A stretch of DNA of 64,000 bases from Alcanivorax profundi. GTDB taxonomy: Bacteria > Pseudomonadota > Gammaproteobacteria > Pseudomonadales > Alcanivoracaceae. Where the stretch lies: the NCBI RefSeq assembly GCF_003597125.1, contig NZ_QYYA01000001.1, positions 744,001-808,000 on the forward strand. The letters run 5' to 3'. Each line of letters opens with the position of its first letter. Within the stretch, counting starts at the first letter, position 1. The notes beneath the pieces are model-generated. The model saw nothing but the letters and a program-made list of their open reading frames with translations, was not told where the DNA came from and did no database searches. The position numbers were made by a program, and so were the translations under genes. This document shows, piece by piece, positions 41,571 through 50,108 of this stretch.

Positions 41571-42965
41571 ATGGAATTCCTACCCATTAGCTGGCGACTG
41601 CAGGGCAAGCGTGCCCTGTTGGTCGGTGGCGGTGAAGTGGCCTTGCGTAAAGGCCGCCTTTTGCACCGTTCTGGTGCTCTTGTTGATGTCGTTGCTCCTG
41701 ATGTGTGCGCCGAGCTGCGCCAGATTGTGGCAGAAAGCCAGGGCTCGCTGCGTGAGCGAGCCTTCGAGGAAAGCGATCTTCAGTCTGTGTCGTTGGTGAT
41801 CTGCGCCACCGACAACAAGGCCATCAATGCCGAGGTGGCTCGGCTGGCGGGGGACAAGGGGCTGCCTGTTAACGTGGTGGACGATCCCTCCCTGGGCGAT
41901 TTTATCTTCCCGGCTATTGTCGACCGTTCACCGGTGCTGATCAGTATCAGCTCTTCCGGTGCGTCCCCGGTACTGGCGCGCAAGCTGCGCAGCCAGATTG
42001 AATCCAGTCTGCCGGCCCGCTGGGGCCGACTGGCCGACCTGATGGCACGGTTCCGGCAGCCCTTGAAGGACAAACTCAATAACGTGGGCGCCCGCCGTCT
42101 GTTCTGGGAGCAGGCACTGGACAGCCCGATTGTGGAAAAGGTCCTGGCCGGCAAAGACTCCGAAGCGGAGGCCATGCTCAGTGAGGCGATTGCCGAGGCC
42201 GATCCTGAAAGGCTGAGCCGGGGTGAAGTCTATCTGGTGGGCGCGGGGCCGGGAGATCCGGACCTGCTGACCTTCCGGGCGCTACGTTTGCTACAGAAAG
42301 CGGATGTGGTCCTATACGACCGCTTGGTAGGCAAGGGTATTGTGGACCTTGCCCGCCGGGATGCGGAAATGGTCTATGTGGGTAAGGCCCGCGACAAACA
42401 CGCCTTGCCGCAGGACAACATCAACGAGTTGTTGGTGCACTACGCCAAACAGGGCAAGAAGGTCTGCCGCCTCAAGGGCGGTGACCCATTTATCTTTGGC
42501 CGTGGCGGGGAAGAAATTGATCTGATTGTCCAGGAGGGCATCGAGTTTCAAGTGGTGCCGGGTATCACCGCCGCCAGCGGCTGTGCCGCCTACGGCGGTA
42601 TTCCACTGACCCATCGTGATCATGCCCAGTCTGTCAGGTTTGTTACCGGCCACCGCAAAGACGGTACCGTCACCCTGGATTGGGAGCACCTGGTCAGTGA
42701 AACGGAAACCGTGGTGTTCTATATGGGGCTGGTCGGGTTACGGCAGATCTGTGATCAATTGATGGCCCATGGCCGCAAAGGCGACACCCCGATTGCGCTT
42801 GTCTCCCGGGGCACCACCAATCTGCAGGAAGTGATCACCGGTACCCTGGAGACCCTGCCTGATGATATCGAGGGCCGGGAGATTCATGCGCCCACGTTAA
42901 TCATTGTTGGCAGTGTGGTGAGTTTGCATCCGAAGTTTGGGTGGTTCAAAAAGAGCAGTGAATAG
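41571..42965 (+). CDS. cysG: Siroheme synthase CysG (trifunctional)
   Basis: CysG makes siroheme for sulfite and nitrite reductases from uroporphyrinogen III: two SAM methylations, NAD-dependent oxidation and ferrochelation. ATG 41571 (MEFLPISW) gives 464 residues. The N-terminal CysGB half has the NAD motif [17 protein letters not shown] and [20 protein letters not shown]; the C-terminal CysGA half has [18 protein letters not shown] and [16 protein letters not shown]. The last three codons, Ser-Glu-stop, belong to dispersed repeat copy 2. Confidence 0.96.
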   Translation: MEFLPISWRLQGKRALLVGGGEVALRKGRLLHRSGALVDVVAPDVCAELRQIVAESQGSLRERAFEESDLQSVSLVICATDNKAINAEVARLAGDKGLPVNVVDDPSLGDFIFPAIVDRSPVLISISSSGASPVLARKLRSQIESSLPARWGRLADLMARFRQPLKDKLNNVGARRLFWEQALDSPIVEKVLAGKDSEAEAMLSEAIAEADPERLSRGEVYLVGAGPGDPDLLTFRALRLLQKADVVLYDRLVGKGIVDLARRDAEMVYVGKARDKHALPQDNINELLVHYAKQGKKVCRLKGGDPFIFGRGGEEIDLIVQEGIEFQVVPGITAASGCAAYGGIPLTHRDHAQSVRFVTGHRKDGTVTLDWEHLVSETETVVFYMGLVGLRQICDQLMAHGRKGDTPIALVSRGTTNLQEVITGTLETLPDDIEGREIHAPTLIIVGSVVSLHPKFGWFKKSSE

Positions 42966-43060
42966 TTAACAGTCAATAATGAATAGTTGCGCGAGCAACG
43001 ACGTTATTGCTGTAAACGCAAGAGGCCGCGCCCGTGACTTGTGCGCGGCCTCTTGCGTTG
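42957..43060 (+). repeat. Dispersed intergenic repeat, copy 2, with 17-bp hairpin
   Basis: It begins AGTGAATAGTTAACAGT at 42957, inside cysG, continues with TGCGCGAGCAACG and then AACGCAAGAGGCCGCGC at 43015. The hairpin arms 43015-43031 and 43043-43059 pair perfectly over 17 bp with an 11-base loop. It is the same element as 11317-11417 in opposite orientation. The neighbouring ybiB gene, convergent, ends in GAAGAGTTAATAACTCGCGG (minus strand), which resembles the start of the repeat. A bidirectional terminator role is likely although there is no U-run. Confidence 0.78.
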
Positions 43061-43088
43061 AAGAACAGAAAAATCTAACCGCGAGTTA

Positions 43089-44087
43089 TTAACTCTTCAT
43101 TGCTCTCCGGGTGTCCCGGTTTTGCCATAACGCCCGGGCTTGCTGCTGTGCTTCTTCCAGGTTTTCGGCTTTATCCAGGCCCCAGAGGGCCACGGCGACC
43201 GTTTGGATGACTGCATTTTCGCCGTATTCATCCTGTGCTTCGCCACGCCAGACTTTCTTGAGCATGTCTGCATCGGGGGTGCCGGGCGGAGTGGTGCGGG
43301 GGAGGACATTGTCCAGTATGGCGTCGTCCAGCGGCTTGCCGTGGCGGATGCCGGTGATGGCGGTGCGGGCATCCGGGCGGATCTCCAGTTCACCGCCTTC
43401 GCCCTTGAAGAGCAGCAGATCACGATCGCCACAGAGCTCTGCCGCGCCCTGATGCAGCGCGATGTAGGCGGGATGGAAGACGCTCTGCATGGATAGCGGG
43501 GCCCGTGCCGGGTTGAGACTGCGTGCCAGGGTGTTGATGGGCGAACGCAGGCCAAGATAGAAACGCAGGGTAAGCAGATAAGAGAGTGGGGCGCAGAACT
43601 GTTCGATGGGCAGATACGCCAGGCCCTGCCGGGCCAGATGATCACTGGCCTCGCCCACGGTGGTCGCCACCTTAAGCCCCAGGGCCGGCAGCAACTCGTC
43701 GGTATAGACTCGATTGGGGGTGTGCGCCGGGCCACCGTGCAGCAGCGTGCGAATACCCTGATCTGCCAACAATACGGTGGCGAGCAAATACCACGGATGG
43801 TGCTTCTTCTTGCCCGCGTAACTGGGCCAGTCCAGCTGAACGGCAGGAAAGTCCTGCAGTGTCTCATCACACAGGCCCCGGCAGGCATCCAGAAATCCCG
43901 CCAGTTCATCCGGGGTTTCTTCCTTGACCCGTAACAGCATCAGAAAGGCGCCAAGCTGCACGTCTTCGACCTCGCCATCCAGAATCATCTGCATGGCATT
44001 GCGGGCTTCTTCCCGGGTCAGGCTTCGGCGGGCACGCTTTCCGCGCCCCAGAGTGCGGACATATTCCGCGAAGGCATGTTCTGTCAT
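43089..44087 (-). CDS. ybiB: YbiB/TrpD2-type protein (anthranilate phosphoribosyltransferase fold)
   Basis: The 332-residue protein shows the TrpD-family layout: helical N-domain (LTREEARNAMQMILDGEVEDVQLGAFLMLLRVK, in parts) followed by the phosphoribosyltransferase-like domain (GIRTLLHGGPAHTPNRVYT, SPINTLARSLNP). E. coli YbiB has this fold but binds nucleic acid and lacks TrpD activity. In Pseudomonas the orthologue sits between cysG and the tus genes, as here. The true activity is unknown. Confidence 0.85.
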   Translation of the reverse strand: MTEHAFAEYVRTLGRGKRARRSLTREEARNAMQMILDGEVEDVQLGAFLMLLRVKEETPDELAGFLDACRGLCDETLQDFPAVQLDWPSYAGKKKHHPWYLLATVLLADQGIRTLLHGGPAHTPNRVYTDELLPALGLKVATTVGEASDHLARQGLAYLPIEQFCAPLSYLLTLRFYLGLRSPINTLARSLNPARAPLSMQSVFHPAYIALHQGAAELCGDRDLLLFKGEGGELEIRPDARTAITGIRHGKPLDDAILDNVLPRTTPPGTPDADMLKKVWRGEAQDEYGENAVIQTVAVALWGLDKAENLEEAQQQARALWQNRDTRRAMKS

Positions 44088-44156
44088 TCAAACCTCGCAA
44101 CACGCCGCTCGCAGCACGGTGGTACGCGGGCTTGCCAGGGGCGTGATATCTACAAA

Positions 44157-44411
44157 TCAGTACCAGCTGGTACAGGGGCCGTGTGTCGCCACCAGATCCA
44201 GCAGTGTGGTGTGGTCAATGTGCTCGAGATGGCTTCCTGGGGCGCTCATCTGCGGGTGCGCGAGCAGGTAAGCCAGGCCTTCCAGCGGCAGGGCAGAGGC
44301 AAGCAGTAGTCCCGCGTCGGTGAAGACGCAAATATCATCAGGCTGATATAGCGCAAGGAAGCTATCAATACCGGCCCGATCGCCGGGTTTGAGTCCGATC
44401 AGATGCAACAT
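44157..44411 (-). CDS. tusB: Sulfurtransferase complex subunit TusB
   Basis: TusB is part of the TusBCD heterohexamer that relays sulfur to tRNA U34 thiolation. ATG 44411 (MLHLIGLKP) yields 84 residues, the usual length for DsrH/TusB. DICVFTDAGLLLAS and the terminal TSWY match the family. It follows tusC by one base. TusE, the next carrier, is not found in the 69-base gap before ybiB. Confidence 0.85.
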   Translation of the reverse strand: MLHLIGLKPGDRAGIDSFLALYQPDDICVFTDAGLLLASALPLEGLAYLLAHPQMSAPGSHLEHIDHTTLLDLVATHGPCTSWY

Positions 44412-44412
44412 G

Positions 44413-44736
44413 TCAGAACACCAGAACCTGCTGGCAGCCGGTGCGCAGCTCCCGCAGTTCATCGCCATTGAGCGCCTCTGCCTGGAGTGCCCCGGTGCTA
44501 GCGCTGTCTGACACCACACAGCGGACCCCAAAATCGGCCAGCTGGAGCAGACTGTCGTTGGCTGGCAGGGCGTTAAGCACGCTCACGCAGTCATTGGTGA
44601 GCCACAGCGCTGTGGGCAAGCCAAAGGCGGCGCCGGTCATCAGCATGTCCAGCATTTCCTGAAAGCGGTCACTGAGCGGCGCATTTGCCGTGGCAATGTA
44701 GAGGTGGCTAGCCAAACTGAAGTACCCGCTGTGCAT
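44413..44736 (-). CDS. tusC: Sulfurtransferase complex subunit TusC
   Basis: DsrF/TusC-type protein of 107 residues: ATANAPLSDRFQEMLDMLMTGAAFGLPTALWLTNDCV (in parts) matches the TusC strand-helix start. ATG 44736 overlaps tusD by 29 bases; an internal TTG at 44715 would reduce this overlap. It is an inactive structural partner in TusBCD. Confidence 0.85.
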   Translation of the reverse strand: MHSGYFSLASHLYIATANAPLSDRFQEMLDMLMTGAAFGLPTALWLTNDCVSVLNALPANDSLLQLADFGVRCVVSDSASTGALQAEALNGDELRELRTGCQQVLVF

Positions 44737-45079
44737 TGATCATCGCATCGGCCCATTGCCCCAACCCGACCAGACTGAAGCCGTCGGCCAAAGTGTGTCC
44801 TGTGTCACCGGCCACAATGCCGCGGCGCTGGGCTGCGCCGACGCAAACTTCGGCATGGATACCGCTTTCCTGGACCCATTGCTGCCATTGCTGTGCCGCA
44901 TTGGCATTGTCGCCATCACCCCGCCAGGCATGGCGGTGGCAAAGATGAATGCCATCGGAATAGAAAAACAGACGGTAAAGCTGGTGATCCGGGTGGGCGT
45001 GAAGCGCTTTGCAGGAGAGCAGGGCGGTCAAGGCGGCGGGGGAATCCGCCGCCGCATTGACCAGGATGGCAAACTGCAT
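44708..45079 (-). CDS. tusD: Sulfurtransferase TusD
   Basis: DsrE/TusD protein of 123 residues from ATG 45079. The catalytic cysteine is in EVCVGAAQRRG; AAADSPAALTALLSCKAL and RLFFYSDGIHLC are family segments. The start overlaps the stop of the upstream YccA-like gene by one base (TGATG). It accepts sulfur from TusA and passes it to TusE and MnmA. Confidence 0.9.
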   Translation of the reverse strand: MQFAILVNAAADSPAALTALLSCKALHAHPDHQLYRLFFYSDGIHLCHRHAWRGDGDNANAAQQWQQWVQESGIHAEVCVGAAQRRGIVAGDTGHTLADGFSLVGLGQWADAMINAQRVLQFG

Positions 45080-45762
45080 CAATCGTCGCCGCTAAGGGCC
45101 GTGAGGATCTGCAGCAAGGACATGAACAGGTTGTAGATGGACACGAACAGGGTCACGGTAGCGAGGATGTAGTTGGTTTCACCACCGTGAATGATGGCGC
45201 TGGTCTGCCACATGATCAGCAGGGAAGATAGCAGCACGAACGCGGCTGACACCGCCAGGCTCAGGGCCGGAATGGCAAAGAAGATATTGGCAATGCTCGC
45301 TGCGAAGGCCACCAGAATACCAATCATGATGAAGTTGGTCAGGAAGCTGAAGTCCTTGCGGGTGAACAGCGCAATCGCGGACATGGCGACAAAAATAAAG
45401 GCGGTACCGCCCAGTGCCATGGTCACGATCTCCATGCCGCCGGGAACCTGGGCGTACATGTTGATGATCGGGCCGGTGGTGAAACCGAGCCAGCCGGTCA
45501 GGCCGAATACGGCCAGGATGCCCCAGGCGCTGTTACGCAACATGTTGGTGGCAAACAGCAGTGCGAAATACACACCGATGGTAAGCCACACATTCACAAA
45601 ACCGATGTTGCTGGCCATGGCAAACCAGGACGCGCCAGTAGCGACAACCAGGGACAAACCCAGCAGCATGTAGGTGTTTTTCAGAACCTGGGCCGCACGC
45701 TCGCCGGTGACGGCCATGCCCTGCTGGTGGGGAGCGGAATAGGGATTGGGCTGATTGTTCAT
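45079..45762 (-). CDS. yccA: Bax inhibitor-1 (BI-1)/YccA family membrane protein
   Basis: ATG 45762 (MNNQPNPYSAPHQQG) is the family start; the longer frame to 45918 is unsupported. The 227-residue protein has seven membrane segments and the BI-1 signature near ALFTRKDFSFL. E. coli YccA binds the FtsH protease and modulates its activity. Pseudomonas has the gene immediately upstream of tusDCB too, which supports one transcript. Confidence 0.9.
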   Translation of the reverse strand: MNNQPNPYSAPHQQGMAVTGERAAQVLKNTYMLLGLSLVVATGASWFAMASNIGFVNVWLTIGVYFALLFATNMLRNSAWGILAVFGLTGWLGFTTGPIINMYAQVPGGMEIVTMALGGTAFIFVAMSAIALFTRKDFSFLTNFIMIGILVAFAASIANIFFAIPALSLAVSAAFVLLSSLLIMWQTSAIIHGGETNYILATVTLFVSIYNLFMSLLQILTALSGDD

Positions 45763-45980
45763 AAGGGATCTCATCCTTGGTAATTGTCCCTGTGATGATA
45801 AGGCCACGGGGGCCAAAATCAAGGGTTTCCGTGAACGGTAACTCATTGTTTTTATGCGTAGTTCACCCTTTTGGTGCGTAATCAATGGGCCATGACGGCT
45901 TTGTGACTCCCATCGCAAGGAGCGGTGCGGGTTTTGACTACCATCTGGGGCGTTAAGGGTAGTGACATAGGGGGATTATC

Positions 45981-46649
45981 GTGCAATCACTCAGCCTTGA
46001 GCCCACAGAACAGGAAATAGCGCTAAAGGATGTGCGTCGCAGCGATGAGCATGGCGTACTCATTGCGGTGCCCGGGCCTCGCGAGCGCCAGTACCGCCCG
46101 CTTTTCAGCCGCAAAGGGGTTGCCGGGGGCGGGCACAGCCTTTCTCTCTTCAATGAGCGTTTTCTCGAAGCGCGGCAGCTAAGAGGGCGCCATGAGACCT
46201 GCCATGACTTTAATCTGGCATTTATCAACCCCGTGCCGCGTCAGTGCCGTCATCGTCCGGTGGGTTGGTTGCTGGGTGCTGTTATGGGCGCGGCCATCAC
46301 TGCAGTTGCCACGATGGCCGGCTGGGGGCTGGTCGCATTGGTAACAGCCGGTGTCACGGCTGGACTGTTTGCGGCTGTGGTGAAGAAATGGCGTGACGAA
46401 TGGCAGTTCGAAACCCGCCATGGCGAGGTACCGGTGTTTCGTGTCACCGTATATCGCCGTGAGCGTGAAGCCTTGCTGAAAATGGTCAAAGCCCTGAGCC
46501 GTCGTTGTGAGCACGCCTGGCAGCAATTGCCCCAGGGTAAGGTGCGATTGGCTGCAGAAATGGCGGAGCATCGCCGGTTGCACATGGCTGGTGCTATCGA
46601 TGAGAGCCAGTACCGGTCTGCCAAGCAACGCATCTTCAGACAGTACTGA
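45981..46649 (+). CDS. Conserved hypothetical protein with central membrane hairpin
   Basis: GTG at 45981 follows AGGGGGA. The 222-residue protein has a basic soluble N-terminal 90 residues, two hydrophobic helices separated by a short turn (about residues 93-134: GWLLGAVMGAAITAVATMAG, then LVALVTAGVTAGLFAAV), and a basic helical C-terminal domain ending SQYRSAKQRIFRQY. I do not recognise a named family. It is divergent from yccA with a 218-base intergenic region and precedes tRNA-Ser. Confidence 0.7.
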   Translation: MQSLSLEPTEQEIALKDVRRSDEHGVLIAVPGPRERQYRPLFSRKGVAGGGHSLSLFNERFLEARQLRGRHETCHDFNLAFINPVPRQCRHRPVGWLLGAVMGAAITAVATMAGWGLVALVTAGVTAGLFAAVVKKWRDEWQFETRHGEVPVFRVTVYRREREALLKMVKALSRRCEHAWQQLPQGKVRLAAEMAEHRRLHMAGAIDESQYRSAKQRIFRQY

Positions 46650-46714
46650 TCGGGTATCAGGCTCGGGAATTGATCAACATTCCAGCAAACGCCTTGCGCG
46701 GCAGCCCGTGGTCG

Positions 46715-46742
46715 TTGACTGGCTAACGCGCTCATGTATTAT
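46715..46742 (+). promoter_or_regulatory. Sigma-70 promoter for tRNA-Ser
   Basis: TTGACT (46715-46720), 16-base spacer, TATTAT (46737-46742), ending 13 bases before the tRNA. It has the strong-promoter form expected for a stable RNA gene. Confidence 0.8.
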
Positions 46743-46755
46743 TGCTGGCCAGTTC

Positions 46756-46843
46756 GGAGGGGTGGCAGAGTGGCCGAATGCACCGGTCTTGAAAACCGGC
46801 GACGGGAGACCGTCCGTGGGTTCAAATCCCACCCCCTCCGCCA
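46756..46843 (+). tRNA. tRNA-Ser (anticodon TGA)
   Basis: 88 bases including encoded CCA. Acceptor arms GGAGGGG / CCCCTCC pair fully; the anticodon loop is CTTGAAA between CCGGT and ACCGG stems; a long variable arm (GACGGGAGACCGTC) and the T-loop GTTCAAATC identify a class II serine tRNA. Confidence 0.96.
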
Positions 46844-46855
46844 TATCGCTATAAC

Positions 46856-46888
46856 AAAAAGGGCTCGCATTGATTGCGAGCCCTTTTT
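46856..46888 (+). terminator. Rho-independent terminator after tRNA-Ser
   Basis: Perfect arms AAAAAGGGCTCGCA / TGCGAGCCCTTTTT with a 5-base loop and T-run. It also reads as a terminator for the convergent ArsA-like gene. Confidence 0.93.
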
Positions 46889-46926
46889 GTTTGTCTGTGT
46901 TTTTCTTGAGTTTGCTGCGTCCGTTG

Positions 46927-47946
46927 TCAGCGGATCAGTGATGCGAACGCGGTGAGCGCTTCAACCCCTTGAACGTCGTCTTCCTGCAGAGGGACTGACA
47001 TAGTGGGTAACGTGGCAAGCTGCCGGGCGATGTCGTCAAGGTGACGGCGTTGCCGGGTCAGTCGCGCAGCAAAGAAACTGCCCTCTGCCTGTTCTGGCAG
47101 CACCCGGTTGATCACCGCCCCGGCAACCGGGATACCCGCATCCGTCAGGCTTCTGACTGCCCGGCAGGTCTCAAGAATCGGTAATTTTTCCGGCGTCAGT
47201 ACGAACAGGAAGGCTGTGGTTTGTGCATCGGACAGGCGACGGCGGGCGCGGTGAAACAGGCGCTGGCGCACCATCAGTGTGTCGGCGACTTCCTGGCTGC
47301 GCGGATCCAGATCCTGCCGGCCATGTTCCAGTGGTTCCTGCATGGGGCTATCCAGATCTTTGCCGGGGCCGAGATGATCCAGCACCTTGCCCAACTCTCG
47401 CGCCTTGTGATTGTGCTTGAGCAGGCCGCTGGTCCAGGCAGCCATGACTTCTGGCAGGCTCAACAGACGCAGGGTATGGCCTGTGGGCGCAGTATCAAAG
47501 ATGACTAGATCATATTCGTTGGGGGCGTCATCAATGATTTGTGACAGCCGCTCAAGCAGGGCCGCTTCCTGGGCTCCCGGCGACTGTCGACTCAAGCGCA
47601 GCTGACGCTCCAGTTCCCTGAACTGGTCCGGACCAGCAAACCGTCGCATTTGGGCGCTGACCTTCTCCAGGTAACGGTCGACCTCTTCGTCGGGGTCAAG
47701 CTCAAGGGCATACAGATTGGCGGCAAGACAACGGGTCTGATTGCCGATCTCCCGATCGAAAGCATCGCCGAGGCTGTGGGCCGGATCGGTGGAAACCAAC
47801 AGCACCTTGCGCCCGGCACTGGCCGCCCGACAGGCCAGTGCCGCAGCCGTGGTGGTTTTGCCGACCCCGCCTTTGCCACCAACCATCAACAGGCGCTTGT
47901 GGTTGAGCAGGGCATCAATGTCCAGCATGTCAGGCATCAACAACAT
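46927..47946 (-). CDS. ArsA/GET3-type ATPase
   Basis: Single-copy ArsA-family ATPase of 339 residues. The deviant Walker A is GGKGGVGKTTTAAA, followed by VSTDPAHSLGDAF and FDTAPTGHTLRLLSLPE, all typical of ArsA/Get3. Neither the metal-binding cysteines of arsenite ATPases nor the Get3 CxxC is visible, so it is not a typical arsenic pump ATPase. Start codons at 47946 and 47937 are both possible; the latter overlaps the stop of the previous gene by one base. It is third in an operon with cstA and a small CC-ending protein. Confidence 0.85.
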   Translation of the reverse strand: MLLMPDMLDIDALLNHKRLLMVGGKGGVGKTTTAAALACRAASAGRKVLLVSTDPAHSLGDAFDREIGNQTRCLAANLYALELDPDEEVDRYLEKVSAQMRRFAGPDQFRELERQLRLSRQSPGAQEAALLERLSQIIDDAPNEYDLVIFDTAPTGHTLRLLSLPEVMAAWTSGLLKHNHKARELGKVLDHLGPGKDLDSPMQEPLEHGRQDLDPRSQEVADTLMVRQRLFHRARRRLSDAQTTAFLFVLTPEKLPILETCRAVRSLTDAGIPVAGAVINRVLPEQAEGSFFAARLTRQRRHLDDIARQLATLPTMSVPLQEDDVQGVEALTAFASLIR

Positions 47947-48206
47947 CGAAAGTGGTCAAGCGGGGAACGCTCCATACCCATGCGGGTGTGCCACTGATGA
48001 AAGCGGTCCATCAGCAGTGGCTGCAGCTCAAGGGTGCTCCACGCTGCGGGATTGGGAATACCCATCATTTCGGAAAAGACCAGCAGCATGAACAGGTCTT
48101 CCTCATCCCGTTTGGCGCGGGCAATGGCGGCGCGATAGGGCGCATTGTAATACAGGGTGCCGAGCTCACTGAGTCGGCGTAGTGCGCCCAGAATGCGGTT
48201 ACCCAT
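47937..48206 (-). CDS. Small CC-terminal protein (cory-CC-star-like)
   Basis: The 89-residue protein starts at ATG 48206, which overlaps the cstA stop by one base, and ends DHFRCC-stop. A C-terminal Cys-Cys before the stop and the YRAAIARAKRDEEDLFMLLVF block match the small family I know from public annotation as cory-CC-star. Its role is unknown; it occupies the position held by YbdD-type partners of CstA elsewhere. The cysteines may bind metal or be modified. Confidence 0.75.
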   Translation of the reverse strand: MGNRILGALRRLSELGTLYYNAPYRAAIARAKRDEEDLFMLLVFSEMMGIPNPAAWSTLELQPLLMDRFHQWHTRMGMERSPLDHFRCC

Positions 48207-49879
48207 CAGGCTTGTTCCACCGGTTCACGAAAGGCTTTTTTAAGTGCGGCAGCGCACTCCAGTGTAACCAGCAGTGCCGCAACCAGTACCACCACGTCCA
48301 ACCCCAGCAGGAACCAATCCTGTTTATCGTAGAAGCTTTTGAGCTGAATAAGCAGGGCGAACAGGGTCATCACCAGCAGGAACACCAGCGGGGCGAGGGT
48401 ATAAATGGCAGGTCGCCCCCGGCGGACCAGCATGATGGTAATCACCAACAGCGTCAGGCCGGCGAGTAACTGGTTGGTGGTGCCAAACAGGGGCCAGATG
48501 AGCAGGCCGCCACTACCGTCGGCACCGCCCGCACCAAAGGCCAGCAGCAGGCAGCTCGCCACGGCCAGCAGGGTGGCGGGTAACGGGCGTGTCAGCCATT
48601 TCTGGTGATAGATTTCACCCCATTCCTGGAAAATATAGCGTTGCAGACGCAAGCCGGTATCCATGGTGGTGCCAGCAAACAGGGCCGCCATCACGGTAAG
48701 CAAGGTGGCAGCAACGCCCACATCCATGCCGGTGCCACCCGCAAGGATCGTGGCACCACCATCAACAAAGGCGGTCAGGCTGCCTTTCCCGAACGCCGTG
48801 TAAACGGCTTCCCAGTCCGCCAGGGTGGCAAAACCGGCCGTGGCAGCAATGATGGCGGCGAGAGCAAGAGAGCCTTCCCCCACGGCGCCAAAATACCCCA
48901 CGAAACGGGCATCGGTTTCCTTGTTCAGCTGCTTGGAGCTGGTTCCGGAGGCAACCAGCCCGTGGAAGCCGGAAATCGCGCCGCAGGCAATAGTGACGAA
49001 GAGTAATGGCAGTAGTGACGGCGTGCCGGCGGGCACATTGTCATTGATCATGGGGGCGACAACAGTGGGGTTACCGATCAGTACCGCGCCATACAGCAGG
49101 ATCAGGCCGACAAACAGTTGCAGCCCATTGATGTAGTCACGGGGCTGCAGCAGCATCCACACAGGCAGCAGCGAAGCAATGGCTGCATACGCAAACAGCA
49201 GCAGGATCCAGCTGGCGCTGGCAGACAGCCCCATGACCTGTTCTGGCAGGGCGATGGGGACTTTCGGGCCCACATAAATCAGGCTGTAAAGGGCGATGAC
49301 CCCGACTACCGATACGACCCCAAGACCGATGATCCGCCGATAGATGAGCTGACCAATGACCAATGCCACCGCGATGGCTCCCCAGACGGGAACGACCGCT
49401 CCGGGGTTGTTGATCAACAGTTTGGCGATGACCACGCCGAACACGGCATTGACCATCAGCAGTACCAGGAAGATCACGATCATGAACACGGTACGGGCCC
49501 GGCGACCGACCACTTCGCCAGTGAGAGCACCAACGGATTTGGCCCGGTTTCGGACACTGGCCCACAAGGCGCCACTGTCATGGACGCCTGCAAAGAAAAT
49601 GGTACCAAAGACGACCCAGATGAACGCAGGGAGCCAGCCCCATATAACGGCAATGGCTGGGCCGACGATGGGGGCAGCACCGGCAACCGAGGTGAAGTGG
49701 TGGCCCCAAAGGACATAGCGATTGGTCGGCACAAAATCCACGCCATCTTCGTATTCATGGGCTGGAGTGCGGTAATTGGGGTCTAGCCGGTAGATGCGGT
49801 CGGCAATAAAGCGGGAGTAGAATAGGTAGCCGGCGGCCATACCTCCCAGCCCCAGCAGGAGAAGAACGATAGCGCTCAT
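48206..49879 (-). CDS. cstA: Carbon starvation protein CstA family transporter (pyruvate/peptide)
   Basis: 557-residue membrane protein with many hydrophobic segments. NYRTPAHEYEDGVDFVPTNR, GHHFTSVAGAAPIVGPAIAVIWGW (in part) and GFHGLVASGTSSKQL are CstA landmarks. E. coli relatives CstA and BtsT import pyruvate, CstA also peptides. This is the shorter type, without the extended C-terminus. It leads the operon of three overlapping genes. The 229-base gap to gacA would carry its promoter. Confidence 0.92.
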   Translation of the reverse strand: MSAIVLLLLGLGGMAAGYLFYSRFIADRIYRLDPNYRTPAHEYEDGVDFVPTNRYVLWGHHFTSVAGAAPIVGPAIAVIWGWLPAFIWVVFGTIFFAGVHDSGALWASVRNRAKSVGALTGEVVGRRARTVFMIVIFLVLLMVNAVFGVVIAKLLINNPGAVVPVWGAIAVALVIGQLIYRRIIGLGVVSVVGVIALYSLIYVGPKVPIALPEQVMGLSASASWILLLFAYAAIASLLPVWMLLQPRDYINGLQLFVGLILLYGAVLIGNPTVVAPMINDNVPAGTPSLLPLLFVTIACGAISGFHGLVASGTSSKQLNKETDARFVGYFGAVGEGSLALAAIIAATAGFATLADWEAVYTAFGKGSLTAFVDGGATILAGGTGMDVGVAATLLTVMAALFAGTTMDTGLRLQRYIFQEWGEIYHQKWLTRPLPATLLAVASCLLLAFGAGGADGSGGLLIWPLFGTTNQLLAGLTLLVITIMLVRRGRPAIYTLAPLVFLLVMTLFALLIQLKSFYDKQDWFLLGLDVVVLVAALLVTLECAAALKKAFREPVEQA

Positions 49880-50108
49880 GAGTGCCTTTTCCTTGTTAGC
49901 GGTGTGGCGGTTGTCGCAGCCTATCCATGGTTGTGTTTTTGATCTCTTCGGTCAACGCGACCAAAGGCTAATATACAGCAGCATGGGCAATTGACACGGA
50001 TAATGCAGTGTTAACGGTTTCCTGTTCTCTGCTGGCAATCATCGCTATGCTCGGGCGTTACCTGTCACGAGATTGAGTGGGCAAAGGAATTGCCCTGGGG
50101 AAGATAGA

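Noticed and set aside
46927-47946. Arsenite-resistance operon because of the ArsA-like ATPase
   Set aside because: No arsB, arsC, arsR or arsenic-binding cysteines; the neighbours are cstA and a small CC protein.
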